Of a stretch of 64,000 bases of DNA, positions 27,456 through 37,706 are shown piece by piece (positions within the stretch are counted from its first letter, which is position 1; each line of letters starts with the position of its first letter). The notes under the pieces are model-generated. The model saw only the letters and a program-made list of their open reading frames with translations, was not told the origin of the DNA and made no database searches. Origin of the DNA: Hyphomicrobium sp. CS1BSMeth3 (GTDB lineage: Bacteria > Pseudomonadota > Alphaproteobacteria > Rhizobiales > Hyphomicrobiaceae). The position numbers and the translations under genes are program-made. The stretch spans positions 1-64,000 of the forward strand of contig NZ_FPEI01000006.1 in NCBI RefSeq assembly GCF_900117415.1. The letters run 5' to 3'.

Positions 27456-28304
27456 TCAGCGCGGAGAATTCGCCGCCTGGAGTTTTCTCAGAGCTTCATG
27501 TGCGTCGCGCGACTCCGAGAGGCCGCCGTCTCGCGCGCGTATATCGAGATCTACGCAAGAGAGGAACCAGCCATCGACAACCCTGAGAACCGAGTGCTCG
27601 TCGGTCAGGGCTTCCTGCCGCAAGAAGAGCTTGGTTCGGTCAGAGTATTTTGTGGAATCTGCCTCGTGTCTTTCCGAGCCATTCAGGTCCCAGCGCAATT
27701 CCAGTGTCAGTCCCTCATCGGCACGTGCGCGCTGCTCTTGGGCTACGGAGCTGGATAGGGCTTCGTCTTCCTCGCTGTCGCGTGTCAACCACATGTGCAG
27801 AAGCTGATCGAGTAATTCGATGCGCTTGTCGAGCTTGCGGACCTTGATGCCACCCAAATCCACCGTGACAGTTACGGGCCACTCGTGCGCGCCCCCTGTA
27901 CGGAACCACCGCACGCGCTCAATGACAGCGCGGACGACGGCCTCGATGCCCTGCTCATTGGCCATTCTCTCCTCAGTGGCCCGCTGAGCCCGGCGCTTAC
28001 GGAACTCATGCAATTGCGCGAGCACGTCTGGGGTCCGCTCGACGTTTCCCTCTCTATTCTCCCAGGTCACGTGCAGTTCGCCCGGGCTGGAGGCATCAAG
28101 GCCAGTCCACTGCCAACGTCCCCGACCCTGCTGGGGCACCTCCATCGATCCAGTCAATCGGGAGGCGTCCTCAGCCCAATCCGGCTGAATAGCCCAACTT
28201 CGCGCCAGCATGTAGAGCGCAGCGACCCCGAAGTTGGGAAACGCTTCCGCGTGAAATGGGCTGTTGGTCGGAGGTCCGCACGTTGGTTCGACATTGAGCT
28301 TCAT
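27456..28304 (-). CDS. Hypothetical protein, possible island remnant
   Basis: A 282-residue frame (MKLNVEPTCGPPTNSPFHAE...) that I do not recognise. Coding is supported by its length and by a fairly normal residue mix with helical, charged segments (LDKRIELLDQLLHMW). No signal peptide, membrane helix or known motif is visible. No good ribosome site precedes the ATG. Its 3' end abuts the GHKL-ATPase remnant, which suggests that both are leftovers of an integration beside tRNA-Asp. It could be a type-specific accessory protein of that element. Confidence 0.5.
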   Translation of the reverse strand: MKLNVEPTCGPPTNSPFHAEAFPNFGVAALYMLARSWAIQPDWAEDASRLTGSMEVPQQGRGRWQWTGLDASSPGELHVTWENREGNVERTPDVLAQLHEFRKRRAQRATEERMANEQGIEAVVRAVIERVRWFRTGGAHEWPVTVTVDLGGIKVRKLDKRIELLDQLLHMWLTRDSEEDEALSSSVAQEQRARADEGLTLELRWDLNGSERHEADSTKYSDRTKLFLRQEALTDEHSVLRVVDGWFLSCVDLDIRARDGGLSESRDAHEALRKLQAANSPR

Positions 28305-28433
28305 GACTGTGCACTTGTTGATCAGTTGTGATGCTGGGAGAAAGTCTTGGCCAAACCTCGATACCTCGGCGGCGTGAGCAAGCCCCGCCGCAGGAACGAG
28401 GAAGACGCGGTGTGCAGTTCAGCGCCGCGGCTG

Positions 28434-30524
28434 TTAGGCGCGCCCGATGCCCGCGCGCTGCCGCTTCATGGGGGGTGGCGCAAGGCGTCCCGAATATGGG
28501 GGATGAGCGTCCTGGCTGTCCTCGGCGAAGATCTGCGCGATGGGCTTTGGTCTGCCGAGCAGATAGCCCTGCGCCTCGTCGCAGCCTTCGGCACGTAGGA
28601 TATCCAACTGGTGGGAGGTTTCGACACCCTCGGCAAGCACCTTGACCTCCAGCGTCTTGCCGAGCGTGAGAACCGCCCGCACCATGGCTTTGGCCTGCTG
28701 GTTGTGATCGACTTCCCGCATGAACGAGCGGTCCAGTTTGATTTTGTCGAACGGGAAGGACCTCAGTGTCGCAATCGAGGAATAGCCGGTTCCGAAATCA
28801 TCGATGGCAACGGTGACACCGAGCGCCTTTAGCTGGCGGAGCGTATGGAGTGCGCGCACCTTGTCGACGATGATCGTCGACTCCGTCACCTCGAGCTCAA
28901 GGCGGCTCGGCGACAGATCCGTCTGGAGGAGCACTTCGTGCACGAGGCGCGCGAGATCTGCATTCGTGAACTGTACGGGCGAGAGGTTGATGGCTACCTT
29001 GTGCGGCTGTGTCCAGCTTGCCGCTTCCCGGCACGCCGTTCGCAGAACCCATTCCCCAATGGCGAGGATGGAACCCGTCTCCTCGGCAATAGGAATGAAC
29101 TCGGAGGGCGGGACAAGGCCGCGCACAGGGTGTCTCCAACGCAAGAGCGCCTCATAGCCCCGCACTTCGCCCGTGGTGACCGACGTCTGCACTTGGTAGT
29201 GAAGCTCGAGCTGGTCGAGATCAATCGCGCGGCGCAGTTCCTGCGCGAGGGCCTGGCGCTCGCGGGCGGCCTCGTCCATGTGCGGCTCGTAGTAACATGT
29301 GATGCGGGTGACATCGGCTTTCGCGCGATACATGGCAAGATCGGCATTGTTGACAAGCCGCTCCTGGCTTTCGCCATCCTGCGGGAAGACCGACACACCA
29401 AGGCTCGCGCCCGTGACCGCCTCGAAGTCATCGATCCGGATCGGCTTGAACAGGGCACTTTCCAGGCGGGAGATGAAATCCGCGAGTTCGTCCTGTGTGG
29501 CGAAGCGCTTCACTGCTACGAACTCATCACCTCCGATCCGCGCAACAAACTCGCCATCCTTGATGAGGTCGCCCAGTCTTGAGCCGATGGTTTTCAGAGC
29601 TGCGTCGCCAGCCTCGTGGCCGCGCAGATCATTGATTTCCTTGAAGCGGTCGAGATCAATGCCGATGACGGCGACATGACCACCGTCCGTTTTGGCCCGC
29701 GCAAGCTCGCGGCTCAGATGGTCTGCAAAGCGGGCACGGTTCGGCAGACCGGTCAGAGCATCGCTGAGCGCCATCTGCCGCAGTTGCTCAACCATATCCT
29801 GCGTCGTCTTGGCATCAATAAGATAGCTGGCAACACCCGTGCCGACGATGATGAGACCGACGCCCGCGACCGCAAGGGCCATTGTGGCCGACACGTTGGC
29901 GTCGGCCAGCGGGGCGCCGGTTGTAAGCGGCGTGACGGACAGCGACGCCATGCCCGTGAAGTGGAGCCCCGCTACTGCAAGAACGAAGAGGGCGAGCGCG
30001 ACATGATGCGAGAACGCCCAAGGCCGGCGAACGGCCTGATGGAGTGCGAGCGCACCAAAGATAGTCGCCATCAGGACCGACGCGGCGATATAGGCGCCAT
30101 TCCACTCGATGAGACCGTCCACGTGATAGGCCAGCATGCCGGTGTAGTGCATGGCCGTGATGGCGAGGCCCACGAGGGCACCGCCAATCTCGGCCAGGCG
30201 CGCGCGCTCGTGTTGAAGCGCGATGACGAAGCCCAATCCGCAACCGGCCATCACCACTACAAGGGAGACTGCAGTAAGAAACGGATCGAATGTCAGCGGT
30301 GCGCGGACCTCAAACGCAAGCATGGCAATGAAATGCGTGCACCAGACGGATGCGCCGGCAGCGACGGCTGCGAGAAAAGTCCAGCCATGGCGCTGCGTCC
30401 CGAGGCTCTCACCTGCACGGCGGAAAAGCCCGAAAGTGACCCAGCCTCCGCTCAGGCAAACAAACACAGCCAGCAGCACCAAGCGCAGGTCGTGCTCGGT
30501 GAAAATGCAGGAAACAACGCGCAT
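28434..30524 (-). CDS. MHYT-GGDEF-EAL c-di-GMP enzyme
   Basis: A 696-residue membrane protein. Seven helices in residues 1-235 form an MHYT sensor domain, with His-containing repeats CTHFIAML, AMHYTGML and GLHFTGMA that are proposed to bind metal (copper in models). The GGDEF domain (about 260-420) has an intact RIGGDEFVAV active site. The EAL domain (about 435-690) has intact EALLRWRHP, DDFGTGYSS and EGVET motifs. It may therefore both make and break c-di-GMP. The ATG at 30524 has GGGGGG upstream; the frame is open 17 codons further. Divergent from a second GGDEF-EAL gene. Confidence 0.93.
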   Translation of the reverse strand: MRVVSCIFTEHDLRLVLLAVFVCLSGGWVTFGLFRRAGESLGTQRHGWTFLAAVAAGASVWCTHFIAMLAFEVRAPLTFDPFLTAVSLVVVMAGCGLGFVIALQHERARLAEIGGALVGLAITAMHYTGMLAYHVDGLIEWNGAYIAASVLMATIFGALALHQAVRRPWAFSHHVALALFVLAVAGLHFTGMASLSVTPLTTGAPLADANVSATMALAVAGVGLIIVGTGVASYLIDAKTTQDMVEQLRQMALSDALTGLPNRARFADHLSRELARAKTDGGHVAVIGIDLDRFKEINDLRGHEAGDAALKTIGSRLGDLIKDGEFVARIGGDEFVAVKRFATQDELADFISRLESALFKPIRIDDFEAVTGASLGVSVFPQDGESQERLVNNADLAMYRAKADVTRITCYYEPHMDEAARERQALAQELRRAIDLDQLELHYQVQTSVTTGEVRGYEALLRWRHPVRGLVPPSEFIPIAEETGSILAIGEWVLRTACREAASWTQPHKVAINLSPVQFTNADLARLVHEVLLQTDLSPSRLELEVTESTIIVDKVRALHTLRQLKALGVTVAIDDFGTGYSSIATLRSFPFDKIKLDRSFMREVDHNQQAKAMVRAVLTLGKTLEVKVLAEGVETSHQLDILRAEGCDEAQGYLLGRPKPIAQIFAEDSQDAHPPYSGRLAPPPMKRQRAGIGRA

Positions 30525-31016
30525 ATTAACGCCCCCCAACTCATGCAATTGCGGGCCCACCCCAAAGGCCCGCAACCCTCTTTTCGGTAGGGAGATTATC
30601 CGGTGGCGTCATAATAAGATGTGAACGTGTGCGCTGCTTCGCCAAGTGAGCCGCGTCATATCATTTTATCGCAGAATCAATGGAATACGATCTTCTTCTT
30701 GCAGCCTCGTCATCCGCTCGATCTCGAGAATCGAGGGCTTAGTCGCGTTTTGGAAAAACAGAATTCCAGGGCTCATCGCAATATCGGGTTGGGCTATTAG
30801 CTCGAGCTCCCACGCCTTCCTATTTCTTCAGATTTGGTTCGGCAAAATTTTAACTAATGCTGCCCAAATTCAATGCACCGCACGCGCAATATCTGCCTGC
30901 GTCACTCTAAGCAGTCTGGCCCGGGCCGGCGGGGATCTGGGTCTCTCGTAGTGAAATTTCCCCGAAGCAGGAAGCAGCGCTGCTGGTGCTGACTTCATCA
31001 GTGGGCCGTCGTCGCG
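30525..31016. other. Intergenic region between divergent c-di-GMP genes
   Basis: About 490 bases, visibly more AT-rich than its surroundings (for example GGCAAAATTTTAACTAATGC near 30840), with no convincing gene. It must hold the divergent promoters; no clear -35/-10 pair was assigned. Confidence 0.5.
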
Positions 31017-31028
31017 ATGGGAATTCTT

Positions 31029-33347
31029 ATGAACATAAGACTGCAGATGGCCCGGCTCGCTCGCCTCGTCGCCCTACCTGCCGACAATCCCGAGCTGGTC
31101 AAAGCACAGTTCGCTGCGCTCTCGCGGCTCATCCCGCTCATGTACTTCATCCTGATCGCCAATAGCTGGGTGCTGACAGCGACGTTCTTCGGCAAGGCCC
31201 CGGCGTGGCTGACCATCCATGTTTCACTCGCACTGAGCGTCATATGTGCAGTCCGACTCATCATCTGGTGGCGAAAGAAGCATATCGTTCTGACGGCCGA
31301 GAGGGCCGTCAGCGAGCTCCGGCGCACCAATCGCATCGCTGCGGCACTCTGCATTGCCTTTCCGGCCTGGGCTTTCGCCTTATATCCCTACGCCAATGAG
31401 CTCGCCCAAGGACATATCGCGTTCTTCCTGACCCTCTCGCTGATCGGCACCATGCTCTGCCTGCTCCACACCCCGGCGACGGCGCTCATTGTTGCCATGA
31501 CGGTTGGCACCACATTTGTGGCCTTCATTGTCTCGACGGGGGAGCCGACCTTCATAGGCATGGCAGTCAATGCGCTATTGGTCACGTGTGCCTTGCTCGT
31601 CGTGGTTCTGATTCAGAGCCGCGACTTTGCCCGCATGGTCAATGCGCAGACATACGCCCGTCGACGGGAGCAGGAACAGAGCCGCCTGCTGCGTATGATC
31701 GACGATATGCCTGTCGCCGTGATGACCGTCGAGCCCGACACGTTGATCATCAACTATGCCAATGAGACGTCGAAGCAACTCATCGGCAGCATTGAGCACC
31801 TGCTGCCGATCAAGGCCGACACGCTGGTCGGCACGTGCATCGACGTCTTCCATCGTCATCCCGAGCACCAGCGAAAGCTTCTGGCCGATCCCGGAAACCT
31901 GCCGCACAAGGCCCGTATCAAACTCGGCCCCGAAGTGCTCGATCTGCAAGTGTCGGCGGTGAACGATGATGATGGCAGCTATATCGGACCGATGCTCTCC
32001 TGGGCCATTGTCACCAAGGAGGTCGAAGCCGAGAACCGTATCCGCCATCTTGCCCACTACGACACGCTGACCGGTCTCCCCAACCGCACGACATTTCATG
32101 AGCAGCTGGCGGCAACGTTCGCGACGCGCGACAATCGAAACGCGTTGCTCTTCATCGATCTCGACGGTTTCAAGCTCATCAATGATACGCAAGGCCACCG
32201 CGTCGGCGATCTCCTGCTCCAGCAGGTTGCCAACCGGCTGCGCGCGGCCTGCACAGCGCCGGGCGTGCTTATCGGCCGCCTTGGCGGGGATGAGTTTGCC
32301 GTGCTCCTCCCCCATGACAACGCGGACGAGACCGCCGTGTTTGCCGATGCGCTCGTCGAGTCTCTCGGGGCTCCCTATCACCTCGATGTTTACAGGCGCC
32401 TCCAGATTGGCGCCTCCATCGGTATCGCATTGGCACCAGCCCACGGCGATGACCATGAGACTCTGCTGTCGCGTGCCGACATTGCCCTCTACGCCGCCAA
32501 GTCGTCCGGCAAGTGCACCTTCAGGGTATTCACCGCCGATATGGAGACTCGTATCCAGGAGCGTGTTCGCCTCGAAGCAAAACTGCGCTCGGCTCTGGAA
32601 ACGCAGGAAGGGTTCTTCGTCTTCTATCAGTCCATCATCGACATCGAGAGCGGCAAGGTCACGGCCCGTGAAGCATTGGTGCGCTGGCATCATCCCGAGC
32701 GCGGCTGGGTTTCGCCCGTCGACTTCGTTCCCGTCGCAGAGGAAAGCGGCCTGATCGAGCCGTTGGGCCAGTTCGTGCTGAACCGCGCCTGCCGCGATGC
32801 GGCAGAGTGGAAGGACGGAGCACGGGTCGCTGTCAACATCTCGGCCGGCCAGCTTGGCAAGGGCACGCTTCCCTCAACCGTTCTCTCGGCGCTCGCTGCT
32901 TCCGGCCTGTCGCCCGGGCGTCTCGAGATTGAGGTCACGGAAACCGCGCTGCTGAATGAAGAAGCGGGCGCCATAGGAGATCTCCGCCGGTTGCGCGATA
33001 TGGGTGTCCGGGTGGCACTCGACGATTTCGGGACCGGTTACTCCTCGCTCTCCCATCTGCGCACCTTCAGCTTCGACAAGATCAAGATCGATTCCTCTTT
33101 CGTGCGCGATGCCGTTGCACGGCCCGACTGCGCGGCCGTGATCGGCGCTGTTGCGGCTGTCGCCAAGCGTCTCGGCGTCACCACCGTCGCTGAGGGCGTC
33201 GAAACACAAGAGCACCTTGATCGTGTTCGGGCTGAGGGCTGCACGGAGGTACAGGGCTATCTCTACAGCCGGCCTATGCCGAGCGAGCGCGATGTCCCGA
33301 TCGTCGCGGCGCTCAATCAAGCGCGCCAAGCATCCTCAGCGGCTTAG
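31029..33347 (+). CDS. Six-TM, PAS, GGDEF, EAL c-di-GMP enzyme
   Basis: About 772 residues. Around six membrane segments lie in residues 25-195, then a PAS-like domain (about 215-320), a GGDEF domain with intact RLGGDEFAVL (about 335-490) and an EAL domain with intact REALVRWHHP, DDFGTGYSS and EGVET. Both catalytic sites look functional. An alternative ATG lies 4 codons upstream (31017); GGGA at 31019-31022 favours the ATG at 31029. It is not an obvious tandem copy of its divergent neighbour, because the sensor parts differ completely. Confidence 0.92.
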   Translation: MNIRLQMARLARLVALPADNPELVKAQFAALSRLIPLMYFILIANSWVLTATFFGKAPAWLTIHVSLALSVICAVRLIIWWRKKHIVLTAERAVSELRRTNRIAAALCIAFPAWAFALYPYANELAQGHIAFFLTLSLIGTMLCLLHTPATALIVAMTVGTTFVAFIVSTGEPTFIGMAVNALLVTCALLVVVLIQSRDFARMVNAQTYARRREQEQSRLLRMIDDMPVAVMTVEPDTLIINYANETSKQLIGSIEHLLPIKADTLVGTCIDVFHRHPEHQRKLLADPGNLPHKARIKLGPEVLDLQVSAVNDDDGSYIGPMLSWAIVTKEVEAENRIRHLAHYDTLTGLPNRTTFHEQLAATFATRDNRNALLFIDLDGFKLINDTQGHRVGDLLLQQVANRLRAACTAPGVLIGRLGGDEFAVLLPHDNADETAVFADALVESLGAPYHLDVYRRLQIGASIGIALAPAHGDDHETLLSRADIALYAAKSSGKCTFRVFTADMETRIQERVRLEAKLRSALETQEGFFVFYQSIIDIESGKVTAREALVRWHHPERGWVSPVDFVPVAEESGLIEPLGQFVLNRACRDAAEWKDGARVAVNISAGQLGKGTLPSTVLSALAASGLSPGRLEIEVTETALLNEEAGAIGDLRRLRDMGVRVALDDFGTGYSSLSHLRTFSFDKIKIDSSFVRDAVARPDCAAVIGAVAAVAKRLGVTTVAEGVETQEHLDRVRAEGCTEVQGYLYSRPMPSERDVPIVAALNQARQASSAA

Positions 33348-33690
33348 CTTGCCTCCTGCACGTCGTTCCGCGCGACGCGCGCCTAACGGTCGCGACAAGT
33401 TCTGGTGCAGGCCTCGCTCCGGCTTTCTCCAGGGGCCTCTGGGCGCACGCTAGTCCCAGACATCGACGGGATGTGCGTTGGTAATCGACTATAGGGAAAT
33501 CGAATAACGCGACGCCGTACATCGGGATGTCATATGAGGCGATTAAGCATGATCGCGCAGTCTCGGACGTCCGGATCGTGCAGCGGTCAAAGGAAAGCTC
33601 TGCACGCGGCCACACCAATACGCTGAGGATGCGGTGTGCCATCTGGGGGTTCGACATTCTTCTCGGTGTGTTGAATTCATGAGGTGTCGT
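33348..33690. other. Intergenic region before the phosphonate operon
   Basis: 343 bases without a recognised gene. It must carry the promoter of the aminoethylphosphonate operon. GAGG at 33681-33684 is the ribosome site for the first gene. No clear palindrome was found. Confidence 0.5.
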
Positions 33691-34698
33691 ATGCTGAGAC
33701 GCGCGCTGTTTGCGGCAGCCCTGGCCGTTGTGGCCGGCACTGCGAATGCTCAGGAGCTGACGGTCTATACCGCTCTCGAAGCCGATCAGATCAAGGCCTA
33801 TCAGGCCTCGTTCCAGAAGGCGTACCCTTCCATCAAGATCAAGTGGGTCCGCGATTCCACCGGCATTGTGACGGCCAAGCTCCTGGCGGAGAAAGCTGCT
33901 CCGAAGGCCGATGTGGTCTTTGGCCTTGCCGCGACCTCGCTGATGTCGCTCGACAAGGAGGGCCTGCTGCAGGCCTACGTTCCGGTCGGGCTCGACAAGA
34001 TCAAGGCATCGATGCGCGATCCGGCCAACCCGCCCAAGTGGGTCGGCATGGACATCTGGGCTTCTGCCATCTGCTTCAACACTGTCGAAGCGGAGAAGAA
34101 GAAGATCCCTGCACCGGCTTCCTGGGCCGATCTCGCCAAGCCTGCGTACAAGGGGCAGATCGCCATGCCCAATCCAGCCTCTTCGGGCACCGGTTACCTG
34201 ATGGTCGCCGGCTGGCTCCAGATGCTGGGTGAGGAGGCGGGCTGGAAATACATGGATGCCCTCCACGAGAACATCGCCTCCTACACGCATTCCGGCTCGA
34301 AGCCCTGCCGTCAAGCTGCCGCCGGCGAGTACGCCGTCGGTCTCTCATTCGAGTACCGGGCCAACCGCACCAAGAAGGACGGCGCGCCGATCGAAGCCAT
34401 CCTGCCGAAGGAGGGCCTCGGCTGGGATATGGAGGCGTCGGCCATCATGGCCGCCACCAAGCAGCTCGACGCGGCCAAGAAGCTTCTCGACTGGTCGGTG
34501 ACCGAGGAAGCCAACAAGCTCTACGCCCAGAACTTCGCCGTCGTCGCCTATCCCGGCGTCCAGGCGAAGCTCGAGCACGTCAAAGGCGATGTCGAGGCGC
34601 AGCTCGCCAAGAACGACTTCGCGTGGTCGGCGACCCATCGTGAGCGCATCCTCGCGGAGTGGACGAAGCGCTACGACGGCAAGAGCGAGAAGAAGTGA
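33691..34698 (+). CDS. 2-Aminoethylphosphonate ABC transporter substrate-binding protein
   Basis: A 335-residue periplasmic binding protein with a signal peptide ending TANAQE. The mature part, opening LTVYTALEADQIKAYQASF, matches the iron/phosphonate family-1 type used by PhnS-like systems. GAGG stands 6 bases before the ATG at 33691; another in-frame ATG is at 33679. The assignment to aminoethylphosphonate rests mainly on the downstream ATPase, fused permease, oxidoreductase and PhnX. SYTHSGSKPC near residue 200 is a probable ligand-contact loop. Confidence 0.88.
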   Translation: MLRRALFAAALAVVAGTANAQELTVYTALEADQIKAYQASFQKAYPSIKIKWVRDSTGIVTAKLLAEKAAPKADVVFGLAATSLMSLDKEGLLQAYVPVGLDKIKASMRDPANPPKWVGMDIWASAICFNTVEAEKKKIPAPASWADLAKPAYKGQIAMPNPASSGTGYLMVAGWLQMLGEEAGWKYMDALHENIASYTHSGSKPCRQAAAGEYAVGLSFEYRANRTKKDGAPIEAILPKEGLGWDMEASAIMAATKQLDAAKKLLDWSVTEEANKLYAQNFAVVAYPGVQAKLEHVKGDVEAQLAKNDFAWSATHRERILAEWTKRYDGKSEKK

Positions 34699-34815
34699 TC
34701 GTTCCGTAACGCGCGCGCACGGCAGAGGCATGCGTAAGCTGCCGCGCGCCTTCGCAAGGACCTTGTGCTTCTCATTGAGCCTCTACCGCTCGTCTCGGCA
34801 ACCGCGGGAAGTGTC

Positions 34816-35916
34816 ATGAATGCACCGGTGACCATTACACAGGCCGAAAAGCCGTATCTCGTCATTCGCAGCGTCACGAAGCGCTTCGGCTCGTTCACGG
34901 CGCTACAAGACATCGATCTCGACATCCACAAGGGCGAGTTCATCTCCTTTCTCGGCCCTTCGGGATGCGGAAAGACGACCCTGCTCCGGGCGATCTCCGG
35001 CCTCGACGTGCAAACGACCGGGAGCATCCATCAGGATGGGCGCGACATTTCCAATCTCCCGGTCAACGAGCGCGATTTCGGCATTGTCTTCCAGAGCTAC
35101 GCGCTGTTTCCGAATCTCAAGATCAAGGACAATGTGGGTTATGGCCTCGTCTCCGCGGGCAAGAGCCGCAAGGAGATCGCCGAGCGCGTCAGCGAGCTGC
35201 TCGGCATGGTCGGCCTCGCCGATCAAGCCGATAAGTATCCCGCCCAGCTCTCGGGCGGCCAGCAGCAGCGCATCTCGCTCGCCAGGGCGCTCGCCTTGTC
35301 TCCGGGCCTGCTGCTCCTCGACGAGCCGCTGTCGGCGCTCGACGCGCGCGTGCGGGCGCGGTTGCGGGGCGAGATTCGCGATCTTCAGCGGCGCCTCGGC
35401 ATCACCACCGTCATGGTGACGCACGATCAGGAGGAGGCGCTCACCATGTCCGACCGTATCGTCGTCATGAGCAAGGGACGCATCGAGCAGATCGGCACGC
35501 CCGACGAAGTTTACGGGAAGCCGGCCTCACCCTTCGTCGCTGACTTTGTCGGTCGCATGAATTTCATCGAGGGCAAGCTCGTTGATGCCGCTTCGGCGGA
35601 CTGCCGCGGCGCTGTTCTCAAGCTCGACAGCGCGCTCACCTACGCGCCCGGGACTCCGGTCACCATCTGCCTCAGGCCGGAGGACGTCGTCGTCCGCGAT
35701 ACCTCCGGCGCCGCGAACGCGTTCGATGTCGACGTCGGCGTCATGGAGTTCATGGGCAATCACTTCTCGACAACGCTGCATGTCCTCGGCTCCAACCTCA
35801 ACATCTCGGCAGATCTGTCGATGAATGACGTGCGCGATCTCGGCATCAAGCCGGGCGTGCGCGCAAAAGCGGTGTTGCCCGCCGAGCGCCTGCGCGTTTT
35901 CGCGACCGCCGCCTGA
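34816..35916 (+). CDS. 2-Aminoethylphosphonate ABC transporter ATP-binding protein
   Basis: A 366-residue ATPase with Walker A GPSGCGKTT, Q-loop VFQSYALFPN, signature LSGGQQQR, Walker B LLLLDEPLSALDA and H-loop VTHDQEE. A C-terminal TOBE domain (about 285-365) is typical for CUT1/PotA/AEP importers. The ATG at 34816 follows GGGAAG. It lies 117 bases after the binding-protein gene and 59 bases before the permease gene. Confidence 0.93.
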   Translation: MNAPVTITQAEKPYLVIRSVTKRFGSFTALQDIDLDIHKGEFISFLGPSGCGKTTLLRAISGLDVQTTGSIHQDGRDISNLPVNERDFGIVFQSYALFPNLKIKDNVGYGLVSAGKSRKEIAERVSELLGMVGLADQADKYPAQLSGGQQQRISLARALALSPGLLLLDEPLSALDARVRARLRGEIRDLQRRLGITTVMVTHDQEEALTMSDRIVVMSKGRIEQIGTPDEVYGKPASPFVADFVGRMNFIEGKLVDAASADCRGAVLKLDSALTYAPGTPVTICLRPEDVVVRDTSGAANAFDVDVGVMEFMGNHFSTTLHVLGSNLNISADLSMNDVRDLGIKPGVRAKAVLPAERLRVFATAA

Positions 35917-35975
35917 CGGGTGACAAGAAAGCCTTAGGCCTGTCCCTGCGCAGTCGAGGGGTGCGAGGTGAGATC

Positions 35976-37706
35976 ATGACGAGCGTCACGAGCAATCAGC
36001 TTGATGCAGCCGCGGCCGAAGCGGCGCGCGGACGGCCCGTACGCCAGCGAATGAGCCGCGATGACCTCCTGATGCGGATCATGCTGGTGCTGCTGACGCT
36101 CTGGCTTGTCGGCACCGTCCTGCTCCCGCTCGGCGCGCTGCTGCGCAAGAGCGTCGAGGGGCCGGCCGGGGAGTTCGTCGGCCTCGCCAACTTCGTCCAG
36201 TACTTCTCCAATCCGGCACTGACGGCGTCGATCGCCAACAGCATCTGGATTGCCTCGATCAGCACGGTGATCTGTGTGCTGCTGTCGTTCGCATTTGCCT
36301 ATGGGCTCACACGCACGTGCATGCCGGGACGCAGCGTGTTCAAGCTCGTTTCACAGATCCCCCTGCTTGCACCGTCGCTGCTGCCGGCGATCAGCCTCGT
36401 CTATCTCTTCGGCAATCAGGGTATCGCCAAGGATGTGCTGCTCGGGGCGTCGATCTACGGCCCGATCGGCATCGTGATCGGCGAAGTGTTCTGGACCTTT
36501 CCGCACGCCCTGATCATCATGACGACGGCGCTCGCGACCGCCGACGCCCGCCTCTATGAGGCGGCCGCGGCGCTGAAGGCCAGCAACTGGCGGACGTTCT
36601 GGACGGTCACCGTGCCGGGGGCGAGGTATGGCCTCATCAGTGCGACCTTCGTCGTCTTCACGCTCGTCATCACTGATTTCGGCGTGCCGAAGGTGATTGG
36701 CGGCCAGTACAATGTCCTGGCGACCGATATTTATAAGCAGGTCATCGGCCAGCAGAACTTTCGCATGGGGGCCGTGGTCGGACTGCTGCTGCTGCTGCCC
36801 GCCGTGCTGTCGTTTGCCGTCGACCAGTACGTGCAGCGCCGCCAGTCCGCCGCCCTTTCGGCGCGCGCCGTTCCTTACGAGCCGAAGCCCGACAGAGCGA
36901 TCGACACTTTTGCCTTCATCGCGTGCGGGCTGATCGCCGCCGCCGTCCTCATCGTCATCGGCATGGCGTTTTTTGCCTCCCTTGCCACGCTCTGGCCCTA
37001 CAATCTCACGCCCTCGCTCAAGAACTACGACTTCGACAACATGGACGGCGGCGGCTGGCAGAGCTTCTACAATTCGCTGAAGATGGCTGGCATGACGGCG
37101 GTGGTCGGCACGGCCCTCGTCTTCATGGGCGCCTATCTCGTCGAGAAGACCAAAGGCTTCCATACGGGCCGGTTCATCTTCCAGCTTCTCGCCCTCCTGC
37201 CGCTCGCGGTGCCCGGCATCGTGCTCGGGCTCGGCTACATCTTCTTCTTCAACGCGCCGTCGAACCCCGCGAGCTTCATCTACGGCACGATGGCCATTCT
37301 TGTCCTGTGCACGGTGGCGCACTTCTATTCGGTCGCGCATCTCACCGCCGTCACGGCGCTCAAGCAGCTCGACCAGGAGATCGAGACGGTCTCGGCGTCG
37401 CTCAGGGTGCCGTTTTTCCGCACGTTCCTGCTGGTGACGCTGCCGGTCTGCTTGCCGGCCGTACTCGACATTGCGATGTACTTGTTCGTCAACGCGCTCA
37501 CGACCGTGTCGGCCGTCGTGTTCCTCTATGCGCCGGAGACGACGCTCGCCTCGATTGCGGTGCTGAATATGGACGATGCCGGCGACGTGGCGCCGGCCGC
37601 GGCCATGGCCATGACGATCTTCTTCGCCGCGACGCTTGTCCGCGTGCTCTATATCTTGCTGACCAGAAGTGTGCTGGGCAGAACTCAGGCTTGGCGCAGG
37701 CGCTGA
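35976..37706 (+). CDS. 2-Aminoethylphosphonate ABC transporter permease, two fused domains
   Basis: A 576-residue inner-membrane protein with two BPD_transp_1 domains in tandem, about 12 helices. EAA-type loops are visible in each half (EAAAALKASNWRTFWTVTVP, and ETVSASLRVPFFRTFLLVTLP). The fusion makes one chain do the work of two permeases, as in PhnU/PhnV-type fused importers. GAGGTGAG precedes the ATG at 35976; the frame opens with a GTG 5 codons earlier. Confidence 0.93.
   Translation: MTSVTSNQLDAAAAEAARGRPVRQRMSRDDLLMRIMLVLLTLWLVGTVLLPLGALLRKSVEGPAGEFVGLANFVQYFSNPALTASIANSIWIASISTVICVLLSFAFAYGLTRTCMPGRSVFKLVSQIPLLAPSLLPAISLVYLFGNQGIAKDVLLGASIYGPIGIVIGEVFWTFPHALIIMTTALATADARLYEAAAALKASNWRTFWTVTVPGARYGLISATFVVFTLVITDFGVPKVIGGQYNVLATDIYKQVIGQQNFRMGAVVGLLLLLPAVLSFAVDQYVQRRQSAALSARAVPYEPKPDRAIDTFAFIACGLIAAAVLIVIGMAFFASLATLWPYNLTPSLKNYDFDNMDGGGWQSFYNSLKMAGMTAVVGTALVFMGAYLVEKTKGFHTGRFIFQLLALLPLAVPGIVLGLGYIFFFNAPSNPASFIYGTMAILVLCTVAHFYSVAHLTAVTALKQLDQEIETVSASLRVPFFRTFLLVTLPVCLPAVLDIAMYLFVNALTTVSAVVFLYAPETTLASIAVLNMDDAGDVAPAAAMAMTIFFAATLVRVLYILLTRSVLGRTQAWRRR

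Noticed and set aside
27175-28433. Attachment-site duplication or integrase
   Set aside because: No repeat of the tRNA 3' end and no integrase-like motif were found by eye in the window.
30646-30951. 101-codon plus-strand frame between the c-di-GMP genes
   Set aside because: No ribosome site, Ser/Ile-rich low-quality translation, and located in the AT-rich promoter region.
33313-34314. Minus-strand frame of 333 codons opposite the phosphonate binding protein
   Set aside because: Antisense shadow without ribosome site or domain.
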